DNA from: Melastoma dodecandrum
Taxonomy: Eukaryota; Streptophyta; Magnoliopsida; Myrtales; Melastomataceae
Length of the DNA stretch: 64,000 nt
Assembly: GCA_029817715.1 (NCBI GenBank)
Contig: JARUPY010000189.1
Location: 4,402,001-4,466,000, forward strand
Direction: 5' to 3'
Made by a program: the position numbers and the translations under genes. The notes under the pieces were generated by a model. That model was not told the DNA's origin and searched no databases. It saw only the letters and a program-made list of their open reading frames with translations. This document shows, in pieces, positions 22,764 to 34,501 of this stretch (its first letter is position 1; each line of letters starts with the position of its first letter).

Positions 22764-22776
22764 GCAAAATAGGGGG
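22764..22776 (+). other. Polypurine tract before the LTR
   Basis: GCAAAATAGGGGG stands five bases before TGTTAACATG, the start of an LTR. This is the expected plus-strand primer for the upstream Tat element. Confidence 0.7.
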
Positions 22777-22914
22777 CTTATGTTAACATGATGGACTATC
22801 TTGGGCCTACTCTCTGATAAAGCCAACAATAGGACGCGGCGCCCGCGTGAGACAAGACGCAGCGCTCAGGCCTACAGCCCTAATCGGCACACGACTGATT
22901 AGTGACCCCGAGAG

Positions 22915-23115
22915 CAGTGGTAGTCTACGGCCCACGTCTGCACAGGTCACACGTCTCAAAGGATGGATTATCTCCGAAGTTAGTGGAGTCTATAATCCAC
23001 ATCCGCTCGGGTTGCACGTCTTAAAGGACCGTTTGTTAACTCCGAAATCAGTGGAGTCTACAACCCACGTCCGTACGAGTGGCACATCTTAATGGATAGT
23101 TTGTTGACTCCGAGA
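22915..23115 (+). repeat. About 66-bp tandem repeat in LTR, three units
   Basis: Units share CTCCGA..T.AGTGGAGTCTA followed by CCACGTCCG and CACGTCTTAAAGGA. They lie in the LTR portion upstream of the expected transcription start and could be promoter repeats. Confidence 0.75.
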
Positions 23116-23299
23116 TCCACGGGGGTGGTTTAGATTAGAGGATCTTCAGTGGTCGTAACAGACCGGGTGTAAAAGGGAGGAGATATTCCCTTGGAAAAAT
23201 CACGATCAAATCAGCCAAGTGAAGCTTTATTTGCTCGTCACCCCTTAGATTGTTAGGATTCCCTGACCTGGGCGAAATTGAGGTTTCATTGGTCTTCAC

Positions 23300-23480
23300 T
23301 TCCACCGTCAGAGTGAGCAACCGTAGCTCCGAAGCCAAACTCCGCCTTCACTTTCATCATCAGAGTGAGCAACCGCAGTTCTGGTAACCACTCCCCGCCA
23401 GCATTCCACCGCCAGGACGAGTCATCGTAGTCTCGGCACGCAATTCCGCCTTCGACTACGCCACCAGGGTGAGCAACCAT
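23300..23480 (+). repeat. About 55-bp tandem repeat in LTR
   Basis: CAGAGTGAGCAACCGTAG and variants recur near 23309, 23361, 23413 and 23466, with CCGCC spacers. Divergence between units is substantial. Confidence 0.7.
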
Positions 23481-23567
23481 AGCCTTGGTATCCACATCCG
23501 CCTCTACACTCCACCACATTCCATTCATCAAGGCCCAGCAACCAGTTTCTGTCGTTCAGAGTCGCAA

Positions 23568-23715
23568 GTCTACAGCGCTCTGTTATCAAGTCTACAACGT
23601 TCTAGCCCAAATTCACAAGTCCACAGCGTCCAGTGCCAAGTCTACAACGTCCCCATCGTCCGGATTCGCAAGACTGCAACGTTCAGTGGCAAGTCTACGA
23701 CGTTGCCTCTTAGTT
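23568..23715 (+). repeat. Short CAAGTCTACAACGT repeats in LTR
   Basis: CAAGTCTACARCGT and close variants occur at least six times at 20-35 base spacing. This is the third independent array in the LTR. Confidence 0.75.
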
Positions 23716-23810
23716 GCACCATCGTCCTTGCTTTATTTTTATGGCTGTAAGCACCTTATTTTAATTGTAAGACTTCGTATATTTAATTCAATCTATTTCA
23801 TTTACTTATA

Positions 23811-24223
23811 GGTGACCACATCTATAAACCCTGTGAGTATTATTGCCAAATATTTTCGATATGATCCGTTTTCGACGCGAACATATATAATGAAACAAAA
23901 CAATTTTGCTCGATACACATTGCTGAAATAAAAATAGATTCGCACTATTGGTTCTTTATACAAACACCATCCAACAATCACAAATTAAAAAAAAGTTCGA
24001 TCCTCATACGGTCTTAGACGAGACGTTCATAAACGTTCCAAGGCTCCTTTCCTCTGTCTGTAAACACTTTGAAGAAGGAACGTCTAACAACAGTCAAGAA
24101 ACCTGATGCGAGAAAATCGAGAATATAATAACCGTTGAATCTTCTCTGGTCGAATGGTCGGAGTTCCACCACAACCCAGTGGATACTACCGGAAAACAAC
24201 CCTAGATCCCCCACACACACTGT
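23811..24223. other. Unassigned, with primer-site-like start
   Basis: GGTGACCACA (23811-23820) resembles a Tat primer site, implying that sequence of another element once continued here. The rest (to 24223) is not recognised; a 68-codon minus-strand ORF at 24014-24220 shows no motif I can defend. Confidence 0.4.
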
Positions 24224-24290
24224 GGAGAGATGGCCGAGTGGTTGATGGCTCTGGTCTTGAATCCGGGGTGTGATATGGTTTCGAAGGATA
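24224..24290 (+). pseudogene. tRNA-Ser(UGA)-like remnant
   Basis: GGAGAGATGGCCGAGTGGTT followed by GATGGCTCTGGTCTTGAA matches the acceptor 5' strand, D arm and anticodon arm of organelle-type (plastid) tRNA-Ser(UGA), with TGA in the anticodon position. After the anticodon stem the match decays: a weak T-loop (GGTTTCGAAGG) is present but the closing acceptor strand is missing. It may be a plastid-derived insertion or a tRNA-derived fragment. Confidence 0.5.
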
Positions 24291-24675
24291 AACTGGATAT
24301 GGACAGTTCCAATAAGATTTCATTCTTGTACAAAAATCCATTTTTTGATTTATTTCATCTGTTCATGGAAACATACGAAGTGACAACTTTCATTTCTTCC
24401 GGAAGCAGATGATTCTTCATCTCCTTCCCACGTTCCACACAATCCTTATACTTATCTGGTCAACTAGTCTTATTTACATTATAACCTTTTATTTTGCTTG
24501 ACTTTTTAATTTCATCCTTTCGTTTGCCTGGTCAATTCCATCTTCATTTCTGGATTCGGTCCATGCCTCGCTCTTTCCGCATCAATACCTTCCGTTTAAA
24601 ATACCTTTGTCCTCAATGGTGTGAGTTGGAGTCTTGCGTTTCCTTGCCGGATAAAACACCCCTTGCAAACAATAG

Positions 24676-25240
24676 TTAAGCACAATGATAGTACCAAATT
24701 CCACCATCGCTTCCTCCATGACATCCATGACTACAATGATTACGTGCATAGATATCTTGAAGATGTAGGGCCAAATATAGTGGAATAGAAGGGAGCGCAT
24801 CCCCGCAGTTGAGTCCTGTTACATCCAACGCCATATGCTTGACTTTAGATGACACCATCTGTGGATAGACCATATACCTATCCATGAGCACATTGCCAGG
24901 TAGGTAAGTCACTACGTATTTGCAGTCCTTGCTCATTCCATCTATATGCTTGAACATGAAAGCCAACGAATTGAGCACATTGTCATTCTACACATTAAGC
25001 TCCTCCACCCTCTTCCTCTTACCGATGATAGTCACCGGTTGAACAACTTGATTTGGATTCCAGAAAGTTAGAAGATAATATATCCCAGTGGTCGGACACG
25101 TACTGGGGAAAGGCTTGATCCGAGTGGATAACCCTCGACCTGTCTTTGATGTAGGAAAGGAAAAAACACAGTTCTTACATCTCCTCAAACAAATAACATG
25201 CTTCTGATTTCGGACACTGTAAATTCCACCATCAGTATGA
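24676..25240 (-). pseudogene. ORF of unknown origin fused to MTP12-like sequence
   Basis: Reading continues from the MTP12-like part into WNPNQVVQPVTIIGKRKRVE, then after a stop near 24986 into KDCKYVVTYLPGNVLMDRYM and DALPSIPLYLALHLQDIY. These look like real protein sequence but not like any part of a zinc transporter, and I do not recognise the family. The direct junction suggests a captured or rearranged second gene fragment. Confidence 0.45.
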
Positions 25241-26525
25241 TGATGCTTCTCGTGGAAAAAGATCATACCAATCAGATTTGTCAATAAACCTCCCATAGAC
25301 ACTGTAAAGAAACTGTTGGTTGAGATATCTTGGGAGACGAAAATTCTCTCTAAAGATTCCAACATCAATGCTTTGACCAACTCCAGAAAAACTGTGTTGG
25401 CATAACCCAACAAGAACTTGAACCTTCCTCGACCATAGTTAAGCTGGGAATTCGTGTGTAACCGTGATATACAAAACGCATAGAGTCCAATTGCCAGGAC
25501 AGCGTGATCAAATAACATCTGATGCCAATTCGAGGTTGTTGCACATGAACCCCACAACAAATCCAATAACCTTGTAGCTTGCATTTACCAACAAAAAAAG
25601 TGTGGTCTTCCTAGAATTCCTTTCATTCAAAATATGATGAAGCAGATTCATGACCATTGATGTCTCCGACTGCTCTATCCCCATTTGGACATAATTCACA
25701 CGGATAAAATCTAGCCCAACGACAACGACATAAGGCATCATCCCACACAATCCTAATCCCCTGAGAGATAGCCCGAATCCAACATGATTGTCCACTTGAA
25801 GTGACCAAGAATTTCTTATGAAAATTCCCTGGGCCATTCCACTTCTCATAACCAAAGTTCTCACTTAACCAAGCATTGAGCACTACAGTATTCACCAAAG
25901 GCCACTCGAGATAATTAACATTAAAGCTACTGCCCTCGTGCTCGATCATCATGATGCTAATCAAAGCCAGAACCAACAGAAATGAAGGAGTATTGAGTAG
26001 TTACATCAACCACATCCTCTTCTTACCGAGCTCCTTCACCGTTTTCCAACCCATCGAAGCACGCACGTGACACCTACGAAGCCTTGAAACAAATGGCAAG
26101 GCCATCGGCCCTGCCCTCAGGCAATCCTCACTAAAGAAATTGAAAACCCCAACTTCATTGGCAAGCCCTCTAATCAAGAAGAAACGGAGAAGCCTTGCCT
26201 CGACAGTCAATTTGGGACGCGTAAATGACCCACCTGGCAATTGGAATAACCTGCCCATCGCCACGGTAGACGACATTAGCATGAAGAACCACATCATACA
26301 CTGCAAAACAGATACCACGACCACTGAACCCTCCTTCGGGGCCCACTGGAAATGAGCAACCACCGAATCCCTAGTCTCGTTCATGTATTGAACTCCATTA
26401 CAAATATTAACAAACATGTTCAATCCAGTGACCTCCAAATCAAAACACCAAACCTTCTTGCCTGAATGTGGATGAGCATTAGGGAAATGCGTATAAGGGA
26501 AATGAGTATAATTCGTGTTTGGCAA
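25240..26525 (-). pseudogene. Zinc transporter MTP12/ZnT5-like pseudogene (cation diffusion facilitator)
   Basis: Conserved segments appear in order on the minus strand: HEGSSFNVNYLEWPLVNTVV and ENFGYEK, then ETSMVMNLLHHILNERNSRK, LFLLVNASYK and GFVVGFMCNNL, then after a frame change AVLAIGLYAF, NYGRGRFKFLLGYANTVF, ISTNSFFTVSMGGLL and IFFHEKHHH. The latter match the transmembrane core of plant MTP12, a Golgi Zn transporter subunit. The upstream ORF (26001-26525) fits the N-terminal membrane region and shares the frame of the next ORF across a single stop. The core Asp/His metal site is altered, and the protein is cut before the C-terminal half. Non-functional. Confidence 0.75.
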
Positions 26526-26640
26526 GTTGGGAGCCTGGATGTGGATGCGTGTAAGGTAAATGTGTATAATTCATGTTTGGCAAGTTGGGGGCCTAGATGT
26601 GGATGCGTATAAGGGAAATGTGTTGTGTGAACGTTTTGAG
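26459..26640 (+). repeat. 58-60-bp tandem repeat, three units
   Basis: Units start near 26459, 26521 and 26579 and share GGCAAGTTGGG, GATGTGGATGCGT and GTATAATTC. They lie at the 5' boundary of the MTP12-like pseudogene. Confidence 0.8.
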
Positions 26641-27469
26641 TTTAGGGTACTCTTTAGACTCTGACGACATTTCACGATGCATCTACTTTCATTTGACAAT
26701 GCATCGGATGTATACGACTCACTTAAAACTCAGATATATTTGTCTTATACTTCAACAACATAGAGTTGACAATACCAATCACATGGCAACCCTCCTACTC
26801 TTGAACAAACTCGTATACGGCGAAATTGGCATGGGCTAGCTTGTATTTGTTGGTAGAAGTATGAATATTCGATCATGAACATTTTCGACAATGCTGAAGA
26901 GGACGTCAATGTTGTTGTCATGGTAAGCGATGTCGTTGGTTTGGTCTATCCAATACGAGTTACTTGTGAATTTTATATCGTACTCATAATTCCAACATGT
27001 TCGTAAATTTTAGGATCTCGACGACTAGAATGGATATGTTCTTTTACATAAAATTTCATACATTTCATCTTTGATTTGAACCCTCGCACTTTGTGCGGTA
27101 CTTCTCTAATTCCTTTGGATCATTATCAATTATATTGTTCTCACCATTGCTCCAATATTTTTGCTACTTCAAATATTATCATGAAGCGGTTCATTGCTTT
27201 AGTGCATTTCACAACATCTCGATCGAATTCTCTATATTCTGGCAGTGTCAAGTACCAACGAGAATCAAAAGATTTTATCATTACCCTACCTTAAATGGTG
27301 ATGACTTGGAAGCATAATTGCATTCTCAATTGTAGGCAAACTCAGCATGAATGAGCTTGATATCCCAATCATTTTGATTCTCTAAAACTAGCGTTTTATG
27401 GATAATGGCCATTGTTTAATAACAACCTCAATATTGGGATGATAGGCAGTGTTGAAGATGATCTTGATT
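26641..27469. other. No gene recognised
   Basis: AT-rich sequence with only short ORFs. Nothing in six frames resembles a known family. Confidence 0.6.
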
Positions 27470-28830
27470 CTAAACTTGTAGTATAGCGTGTTCCAAAAGT
27501 AACTCGAAAATTTGATGTATCAATTTTACACAATAATCTTGGGACTCTATAATACTTCTCATAGAATGGGTAGCATTATTAATCTTGTGACAAGGAATGA
27601 AATGAGCTATATTGGAAAAACGATAGACCACAACCATGATCGAATCCCTGCTCCTATACATATTGGGCAATCCTAGCACAAACTCCATATTCACATGTTC
27701 CCACGACAGCTTTGGAACGGGTAGAGGGTCTAGTGTCCTCGTGGTTGAACTCGACTCTTCACTTGTTGACACAACACATCGCAAGATGATGGCTCAAACT
27801 TATCTTTTCATCCTTAGCCAAGAAGATGTTCTTATAGCATCGAGAGGTCTTCTTGACTCCAGAATGTCCGACAAAGTCTCCTCCATGTACTCCTCCATGT
27901 AAAGTTTAGAATCTCGAAACAAGAAACCACTCAATTAGTAGATTCGCTCAAAAGCCCGAAAAGCACTTAGCACAGATTGCTCCTAAGTCTCCATTCTCCT
28001 CGTATAACACTTAAGTAGATCAAATTCAATTAGCTTAGTTTTTGTCATCGAGATAAGTGCAACCTCCTTCAATTGTGCATTGACGAACACGTTCTTTATG
28101 CCTAGTTTTTGCTTTAGAATGAATGAAAAGACATGTAGAAACTCGATCCACTTGGCATGACTTCATTTGAGTTTGTTTTGGCTATTAATGTGCACGAGAA
28201 CCTCTTGTGCAGTGTGTAGCACAAACTTGTGGGTAGTAGGTAATAACTTTATCTCTACTACTTGGATGATGACATAAAACTCCTTGTGTTTTGCCGAGTA
28301 CTAAAGTATGATATCGTTTAACTTCTCACTGAAGTGGGCAATTAATCTTCTTTTTTGAAGAAAAACTCCTTCTATTCATACTCGTAAAGCATCACATTCG
28401 ACCTAAAAAATCTTCAAGAAATTAGGCAGTGCTAAGACCGGGGGTCTGCTCAACTTTTGCTTCAGTATTTTGAAGCTTGCTTGGGCTAGCACAATTTGCT
28501 CGAAGTTAGCTCTTTTCCAGGCACTTTGTAAGCGCTGTAGCTATGATGCTAACTCCTCAAATGAAACGTCGACAAAATGAAGTTAGTCTCTGGAAACTTC
28601 TCACTTTCTGAATACTCTGAGGTGACACCCTATTCTAGGTAGCCTAAACTTTGCTCACATCGACCATGATTCATTTAGTTGATACTATATAACCAAGGAA
28701 TAATATGCTCGATTCAATGAACTCACACTTCTGGAGGTTTTCGTATAGGTTCTCAAGATGCAACGTGTTTTGAGAACCTGGATGTCATTAAAGTAGACGA
28801 TTATAAATTTCCCAATAAATGGTCTCGACA
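27470..28830 (-). pseudogene. Decayed chromovirus pol (RT, RNase H, integrase)
   Basis: On the minus strand RPFIGKFIIVYFNDI near 28790 is an RT catalytic block with the box altered to YFND. Near 28200 AQEVLVHINSQNKLK and HAKWIEFLHVFSFILKQK are RNase H. At 27560-27780 PVPKLSWEHVNMEFVLGL, RDSIMVVVYRF and AHFIPCHK are integrase core with its first Asp changed to Glu (NMEF for SMDF). Many stops and shifts intervene. It is related to the chromovirus at 48200-50041 but far more degraded. Confidence 0.8.
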
Positions 28831-30143
28831 TGTGGCTCGTGAACCCATGAAAGTGTTGTGGTCCCGATTCTTAAAATTTTGTCCCAATATACATAGAAAC
28901 GCTACTACTTGCTCTGCAATTGTCCAGTTAAAAGTATTTCTTCAATCAATACACCGGTTGATCTCAATTTTTGAAATTCTTGTAAAGTCACATTCGTAGC
29001 ATGACATGAGTACCGTGTTCCCATCAAAAAAGAATAAGTATTAAAGCACATTGTGTATTTTCCTTCTCCACAGTTTCTAACGTGTCAAAACTCGTCGTAT
29101 TACGTTCAAATCATGTCATACAATACGCTTGTAATATCGCTTCTTTAATGAGCTTAGACAGTGCCCAGTATCACTCATCCATTTGGTTCGTCATTGGAGT
29201 ACCCATCGACAATAAAGTAACTTAATTACACAACATTTCTTAGTAAATACCGAGTCAAATGTCCATAGAAAAAAAAAGAATTACCCTTCAAAATTGTTAA
29301 GGTAGGAAGGTATTTGAAGTGATCGAATGTGGATGATTTGCATCAATAATATATGATAATAAAATAAGGCGACGACATGTAATGATGACGATTTTCAAAT
29401 GTAATTTGCAATAAAAAAATACATGTATAATTCACTTAATAAGAGTATTTGAAAATACCTCTCGAAATTCCATGGTAAGACTCCAGAATGATAATGCCAA
29501 GAGCGGAGGATTGTTCATTCGGCCAACTAAAGCAAAATAATTTACTCCATGTAGATGACACAAATTTGTTGATGTGATCACAAAAACAAATTATAATAAC
29601 AAATTTGTGAATCCGATTACAAAAATAAGCTATAATAATCCCGAGAGATATGTGGATTTGATTATAATGGCAACTACAATAACACACAGGTGCTCCGAGA
29701 ACTCGACATAATCTCCCACAAATGTTCACTAGAATACCCAAAGTTGGCCGTCATCTCTCCCCCCACAGTAGATTCTTCTTATTACCTTTAAAATCATGAA
29801 TATCCATTGATAGTTACATCTACAACTAATCCAAACCCCCAAGCCCTAACTCTTCTGCATCCATTCTCCTTTCTATCACACACATATTATTTCAACACAA
29901 CATTGAAATAGAAGCCTATACCCATATCATTTTAGGTAAACAATGCAAATCGAACGAAGTTATGGCAAGTCCATTTTGATTGGAAAAAAAGCTCCATCAT
30001 CTTCTTAGATCAATAAAATATCTCTCATGCTTGACTAAAAATACGGAATTTCTCCTAGATGGTGCAGTCCTTAACACTAGATTGAGGAGATGGGAATGCG
30101 AGAAGACGAGACGAGGAGATTAGGAAAGTCAATCGAATAGATT
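28831..30143. other. No gene recognised
   Basis: AT-rich, with short repeated motifs such as ACAAATTTGTTGATGTGATC and ACAAATTTGTGAATCCGATT near 29561-29610. No coding motif is readable. Confidence 0.6.
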
Positions 30144-30257
30144 TTATTAGAGAATAAATATTATGTATCCCCTTGGTAGGGAACCTTTTGACGTGAGTCG
30201 TTATTAGAGAATAAATATTATGTATCCCCTTGGTAGGGAACCTTTTGACGTGAGTCG
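30144..30257 (+). repeat. 57-bp tandem duplication
   Basis: Two identical units start at 30144 and 30201 with TTATTAGAGAATAAATATTA. Their identity points to a recent event. Confidence 0.92.
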
Positions 30258-30264
30258 TTGGCAC

Positions 30265-31077
30265 ACTTCTTTTTGTTCGACAATAATTTCATAAGGATTA
30301 ACAAATAGTTCATACAATCCGAAAATTTCGCCAAATTATTTGTCAACAATTTAGTTGCACATCAGGAAATTATGTCCCATTATTTCGTACAATTTTTACG
30401 TTAAGATTAGCAAATAAATGACATTTTCCAGGAGTAATTTTCTTTTGAGGCTTTTTGTATTACTGTTTATCAAAAAAATATGTTGCATAAAAAATATCTA
30501 TTTTTGAAACGAAAGGTCCTCTATAAATTTGTATACTTGCAAAGAAAGAATTTGTACAAAAACTAAAAAAAAATTGTAACCATAAGTTACGTAAACGCTT
30601 TACGAATTAATTGTCTGAAAAGACAATATAGGTAAACTAAAGTTATTTCATAAGTTTTTTTGTCTTTTTGTGCAATACTAACTAAATGTATATCTTTACA
30701 TATTTTTAATTTTTGTGCATATTTTTTGTTCCTGAAATTTTCGTACAGGTATACCAGTAAATCATTTTGTGACAAACAATTTTATATTCGAAATTCCTAC
30801 ATACAAATATTCCGTAGCTACTAAAACTTTTCTATATTTGTATGAACTATTTGTACCAATATTTGAAGGTTGGTTATTTGAAGTTTACTATTAACACGAT
30901 TATTTTGTATTTGTTCAAAACCAAACGTGGATAATATGTTTTTGTACTTTTGAATAGAAAAAATGTAAAGTTAATATGCAGTTAGGATAGGAATTATTTG
31001 TTCAAGGCCTGATTTCAAACAACCCGTAGACTTTCCTCGACACATTGGGTCGGGCCCAATATTACTTTGGTGTTAAT
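30265..31077 (-). mobile_element. Candidate LTR of the minus-strand Tat element
   Basis: On the minus strand GAGAAAAATGGGGT (31095-31082) looks like a polypurine tract and is followed by ATTAACACC, similar to the TGTTAACA start of the related LTR at 22781. The position, between a PMD gene start and outward sequence, is where the 3' LTR should be. The far end is not determined and the region is AT-rich with no other support. Confidence 0.35.
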
Positions 31078-31264
31078 ATTTACCCCATTTTTCTCTCATA
31101 TATTTACTTTCAAAAGAGAAGTTGATATGTCATCTAAAAGACATATAGTTGTCATTTTGTCCTAACCCTTTGTTCTTCGTTCCATTCTTTCAGAAAAAGC
31201 CCTCGTCTTCGTTGTTGTGTTATTCTTCTTGCCACTATGTTTAAGTTAGCCACCTTCCAGTGAC

Positions 31265-31658
31265 ATGTTCACCCGTGTCGGTCTTGCAGCTGTGGTGAAA
31301 AGTTCTGACGCTAAAGGTGATGGTTTAACCCTTGGCCCCGTTCTTGCACTCTCTCTTTCCAGATCTTGTCCGTCCAACCTACTTGGCGACAAACACGAAC
31401 ATCCTGCTATGTCGCAAATATTTTCCACCTCTCGCTTAGGAGAAATGCAGTGGCTTCATTTGCTTCCCCTCTGTGTAGAAAATGGCTACAATTAGATGGT
31501 TCAGTCTTTGGATCAAGAAGCGGGAGAAGAAACTGGACAAACTAGGCATTTTTGACCTAGTCACACTCCTTATTGCCCCCAAGAAGTGTGATCCCAGAGT
31601 ATGCGCTAGTCTCCTTTCTTTTTTGAATGACTTTGCTAATTGCACCAAGAAAACATAG
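31265..31658 (+). pseudogene. PMD gene of minus-strand Tat element, N-terminal piece
   Basis: The plus strand reads GDGLTLGPVLA, matching the PMD start of the gene at 22610 (NGLTLSPVLDH). After a frame change it continues FSLWIKKREKKLDKLGIF and KKCDPRVCASLLSFLNDFA, matching the CDPRVCASL block. It breaks at 31658, where a Copia solo LTR is inserted. This PMD copy reads plus because its host Tat element is inverted. Confidence 0.75.
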
Positions 31659-34041
31659 TGTTAACTTTGATTTTGATGATGAACTTGAGAAGTTATGTTA
31701 TAAAATTATAGAATTGTGTTGTTGTAACCGTTCGCTTGTCTTTGATGATGAGCTTGAACAACGTAATGTTGCGTTACAGTAAGGTGTCGTTGTAATACAA
31801 CATCCGTCCTTTTATAAACGTAGAAATAATTAATTTTTTAGAACAAAATATTAATATTAATTCATATTTCGAATTGTCCAGATTAATTTGATGCTTTAGT
31901 CATTATCTAGATGTCCTCAATATTCTAATTTAATTTAGAATATATTTTACCATAGTTATGGTTATAAAGCCTCTAATTGTGGAAATTAATCAAAATCCTT
32001 TTGATTAATTTCATTCGTTCAAAAGAGAAAATCTTCAGTAATGAACTTGAGCAAAGTGTTGTGAAGCGACAACTAGTGTGAGCGGTATGTTGCTACTTTA
32101 TAGTAAGTCGCTACTGTCTTGTTACGCTTGCTCATTGGAAATGTGTAATATTTCCTTTTTCTGTTGAAATATATTTTGAATTATTTGAGAATATATTTAA
32201 AACAAATAATAAAATGTCTAAATACATTGGATATGCTTTGGATTTTCCAAATCCTTTTATCATGCAACTCAAATTCAAAATATTTTCTTTCCAAGTAAAG
32301 ATTTGGAAACAAAATATTTATGGATGCTTTCGTTGAACTGCAACAATGTTACGCTGCAAAGAGACAAATTCTAAATCAAATAATCTTGATTATAATTTGA
32401 TCTTAATAATTGATTTAATAAGATATCATTAGGTCGATTATCTTATAAAACATGGAAATACATAATCTCTTTTAGATGAGATAAATTAACCAAGGGAAGT
32501 TACCATTTGAGGACTTTCCTTCTCTGGCGTAGCGACCATTGAGCAGGCATCTGCTCAGATCTCTTTGTAATTTGGAAACAAATCAAGGGAATCGTTCAAG
32601 TGAACGTGGACACTCCCTTGACATTTTCCTCCATATATCTCAGCCTTGGTTACACGATCAAAGTATCTTTCCTAAGCCTGTGTGATCTATGTGAAGATCT
32701 GAGGCTGTGTGATCTATATGATTCGGCGGAGATCAGAAGATGCTAAATGATCGTCTCGTTCTTACCTCTTGCAAACTGCGTGTGAGAGTGCCGGGGGCTG
32801 TATGCTTCCTTGGTCGTCTTGAGAGGGACTGTGTGTCCTCGGTACGTTCAACGAGCTGCTGGCGAATCGTCTAAGGGAAGCTAAGTGAATATCTGTTCTG
32901 ATTGCAGTGACCAGTTACAAACCCATCAGCAGGAAGCCATTTCTGTTGTGTCTTTTTACAGGGAAGTCACGAATCTACGGAGTTTGTGCCGATAGACACG
33001 CACCTGCGGGTGCATGCCAGAAGTCTCGTATCTGTAGGGTAGAGTAGGAGTTAGGAACCACTTCGAAGTGGAAAGAGGTCCTCTCGAGCACAGGGGTGCT
33101 GTGCAGAAGTCTCGACCTCCTGATTTAGATGGACAGTAGAGCAAATTACGTGGGAGCCGCCGGAGTTGAAAATTTCACCCTAGGCACTAGGTGTGCAGTG
33201 CAGTAAGTCACGGCTGTGGTAATCGTGCATGTCCGAACTGTGTGTAGGACGGATACCCCAACTTGGTTGTGTGAGAAGTCAGGTTCCGCTATGTGAGGAA
33301 CCAACCCCTTCCTTTTTCTTTTGAGTTCTAAATGACTCTCTGTGTGGTTGTCTCTTGAGTGCTTACAGGCTCATCTTGAGAAGAGACAAAAGCTGTGTGG
33401 ACATCTTCTGCTAAGCTATTAAGTGCTGAAGCATTCCTCTGTTGTGAACTAGAAACAGACTGCTCTTTGGTACATCATTCTCTCATTGTAAGGAACCATT
33501 TTGTGAGGATTTATATTCTAACTCCAAGTTGTCTTTGTGCTTTGATATAAAGGGTTATGCTAACTCCAAGTTGTCACTATAAGGCTTTGTGCTGTATGAG
33601 AATCCTTTGAGCTACTAACTGCTGGGCGTGAGCATCCATCTACTGAAAACGAGAAAGTGTCCACTCAGTTAGGACTTAATCATTGTTCCGGAAGGATCTC
33701 CAATTTCTTTAGGAATCTAAATCTCACTTTGTGAGAAACTAAAAGTCTAGTGCAAGGGTATTTTGTATCAATTATATTATATAGTGGAATCACCTCGTTG
33801 GTAAAAAGTGGACGTAGGTAGATTAAGGCCGAATCACTATAAACTATTGTGTCCATTACAATCGCGCAAATACCCGTACGGAAATCTAGTCGACCAAAAT
33901 CGTACCGCTTATAGTGAGTAGATCTCATCTCCAAGTAAAGCTTTGACGTGACATAGTACACTTCCACATAAACTGAGAAAATGTCGAAAAAGTGACAATC
34001 ACTAATTCACCCTCCTCTTAGTGCACCTGAACGATCCAACA
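31659..34041. mobile_element. Ty1/Copia-type solo LTR, 2383 bp, with target duplication
   Basis: The sequence begins TGTTAACTTTGATTTTGATG and ends AACGATCCAACA, and is bracketed by the 5-bp duplication CATAG (31654-31658 and 34042-34046). CACTAATTCACCCTCCTCTT just before its end is typical of plant Copia LTR 3' ends. No gag or pol motif is present, so only one LTR remains. The inserted site is the PMD reading frame, whose pieces resume on the other side. Confidence 0.85.
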
Positions 34042-34272
34042 CATAGTATTTTTTACCAACTCTATTTTGTTCAGGACATAAATTTTTTGACTCGGTTAAA
34101 CACCATTACTCTAGAGGACATAGTGTTTTGGACTAACTATTTTGTGGAGCGTGCTTCTCAACGCTTGCATTCAATGTCGAGTGATTTTTATAAAAATAAG
34201 GAAATGGTACAAACAGTAAATATAATAAAAGCCCTCATGGATTTGTATAAAGAATCGAGAATCGAAGCCTAG
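34042..34272 (+). pseudogene. PMD gene of minus-strand Tat element, middle piece
   Basis: LNTITLEDIVFWTNYFV matches the PMD signature TITLEDIYFLTG, and ASQRLHSMSSDFYKNKE with NIIKALMD aligns with the next stretch of the PMD gene at 43300. The frame stops at 34272, where the direct-repeat unit of another Tat element begins. Confidence 0.7.
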
Positions 34273-34501
34273 GGTCCGGTTTACAAGGTAAAACGATATC
34301 TTGGGCGATGCTTGTCGAAGCTTGGTGAACATTGATGGTGCAGCGGTGACAATGGGATCGTGCCGAGGTGATTATTATCGATGAAAGACGAAGCTCGAAG
34401 AAGATCTAGTCTCAAAGATGAAGGTATCGATGATAGCGTCGAAGGTGATGGAAGCCATCTCGATAGTCCCATCGAAGGTGATAACTAGGGAGTTTAGCAC
34501 A
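34268..34501 (-). pseudogene. Antisense PMD 5' end, left duplicate
   Basis: The minus-strand ORF starting MGLSRWLPSPSTL at 34472 is a diverged duplicate of the antisense gene start at 44229 (MGLSRRFSTPSTL). It is cut off from any PMD body. It belongs to a direct-repeat unit (34268-34772) also present at 44048-44512. Confidence 0.65.

Larger units (their letters stand above)
22781..23810 (+). mobile_element. LTR of the Tat element (about 1.03 kb)
   Basis: It starts TGTTAACATG after a polypurine tract and ends near CTTATA, just before GGTGACCACA, which resembles the primer-site sequence (TGGCGACCAC) found after the related LTRs at 34717 and 44459. ATGGCTGTAAG near 23740 is shared with those LTRs. 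No matching 5' copy is seen before the pol genes, so the element is truncated at its 5' side. The LTR holds three separate tandem arrays. Confidence 0.7.

Noticed and set aside
24014..24220. F-box-associated-like ORF
   Set aside because: One short HWVV-like stretch is insufficient; no flanking domain supports it.
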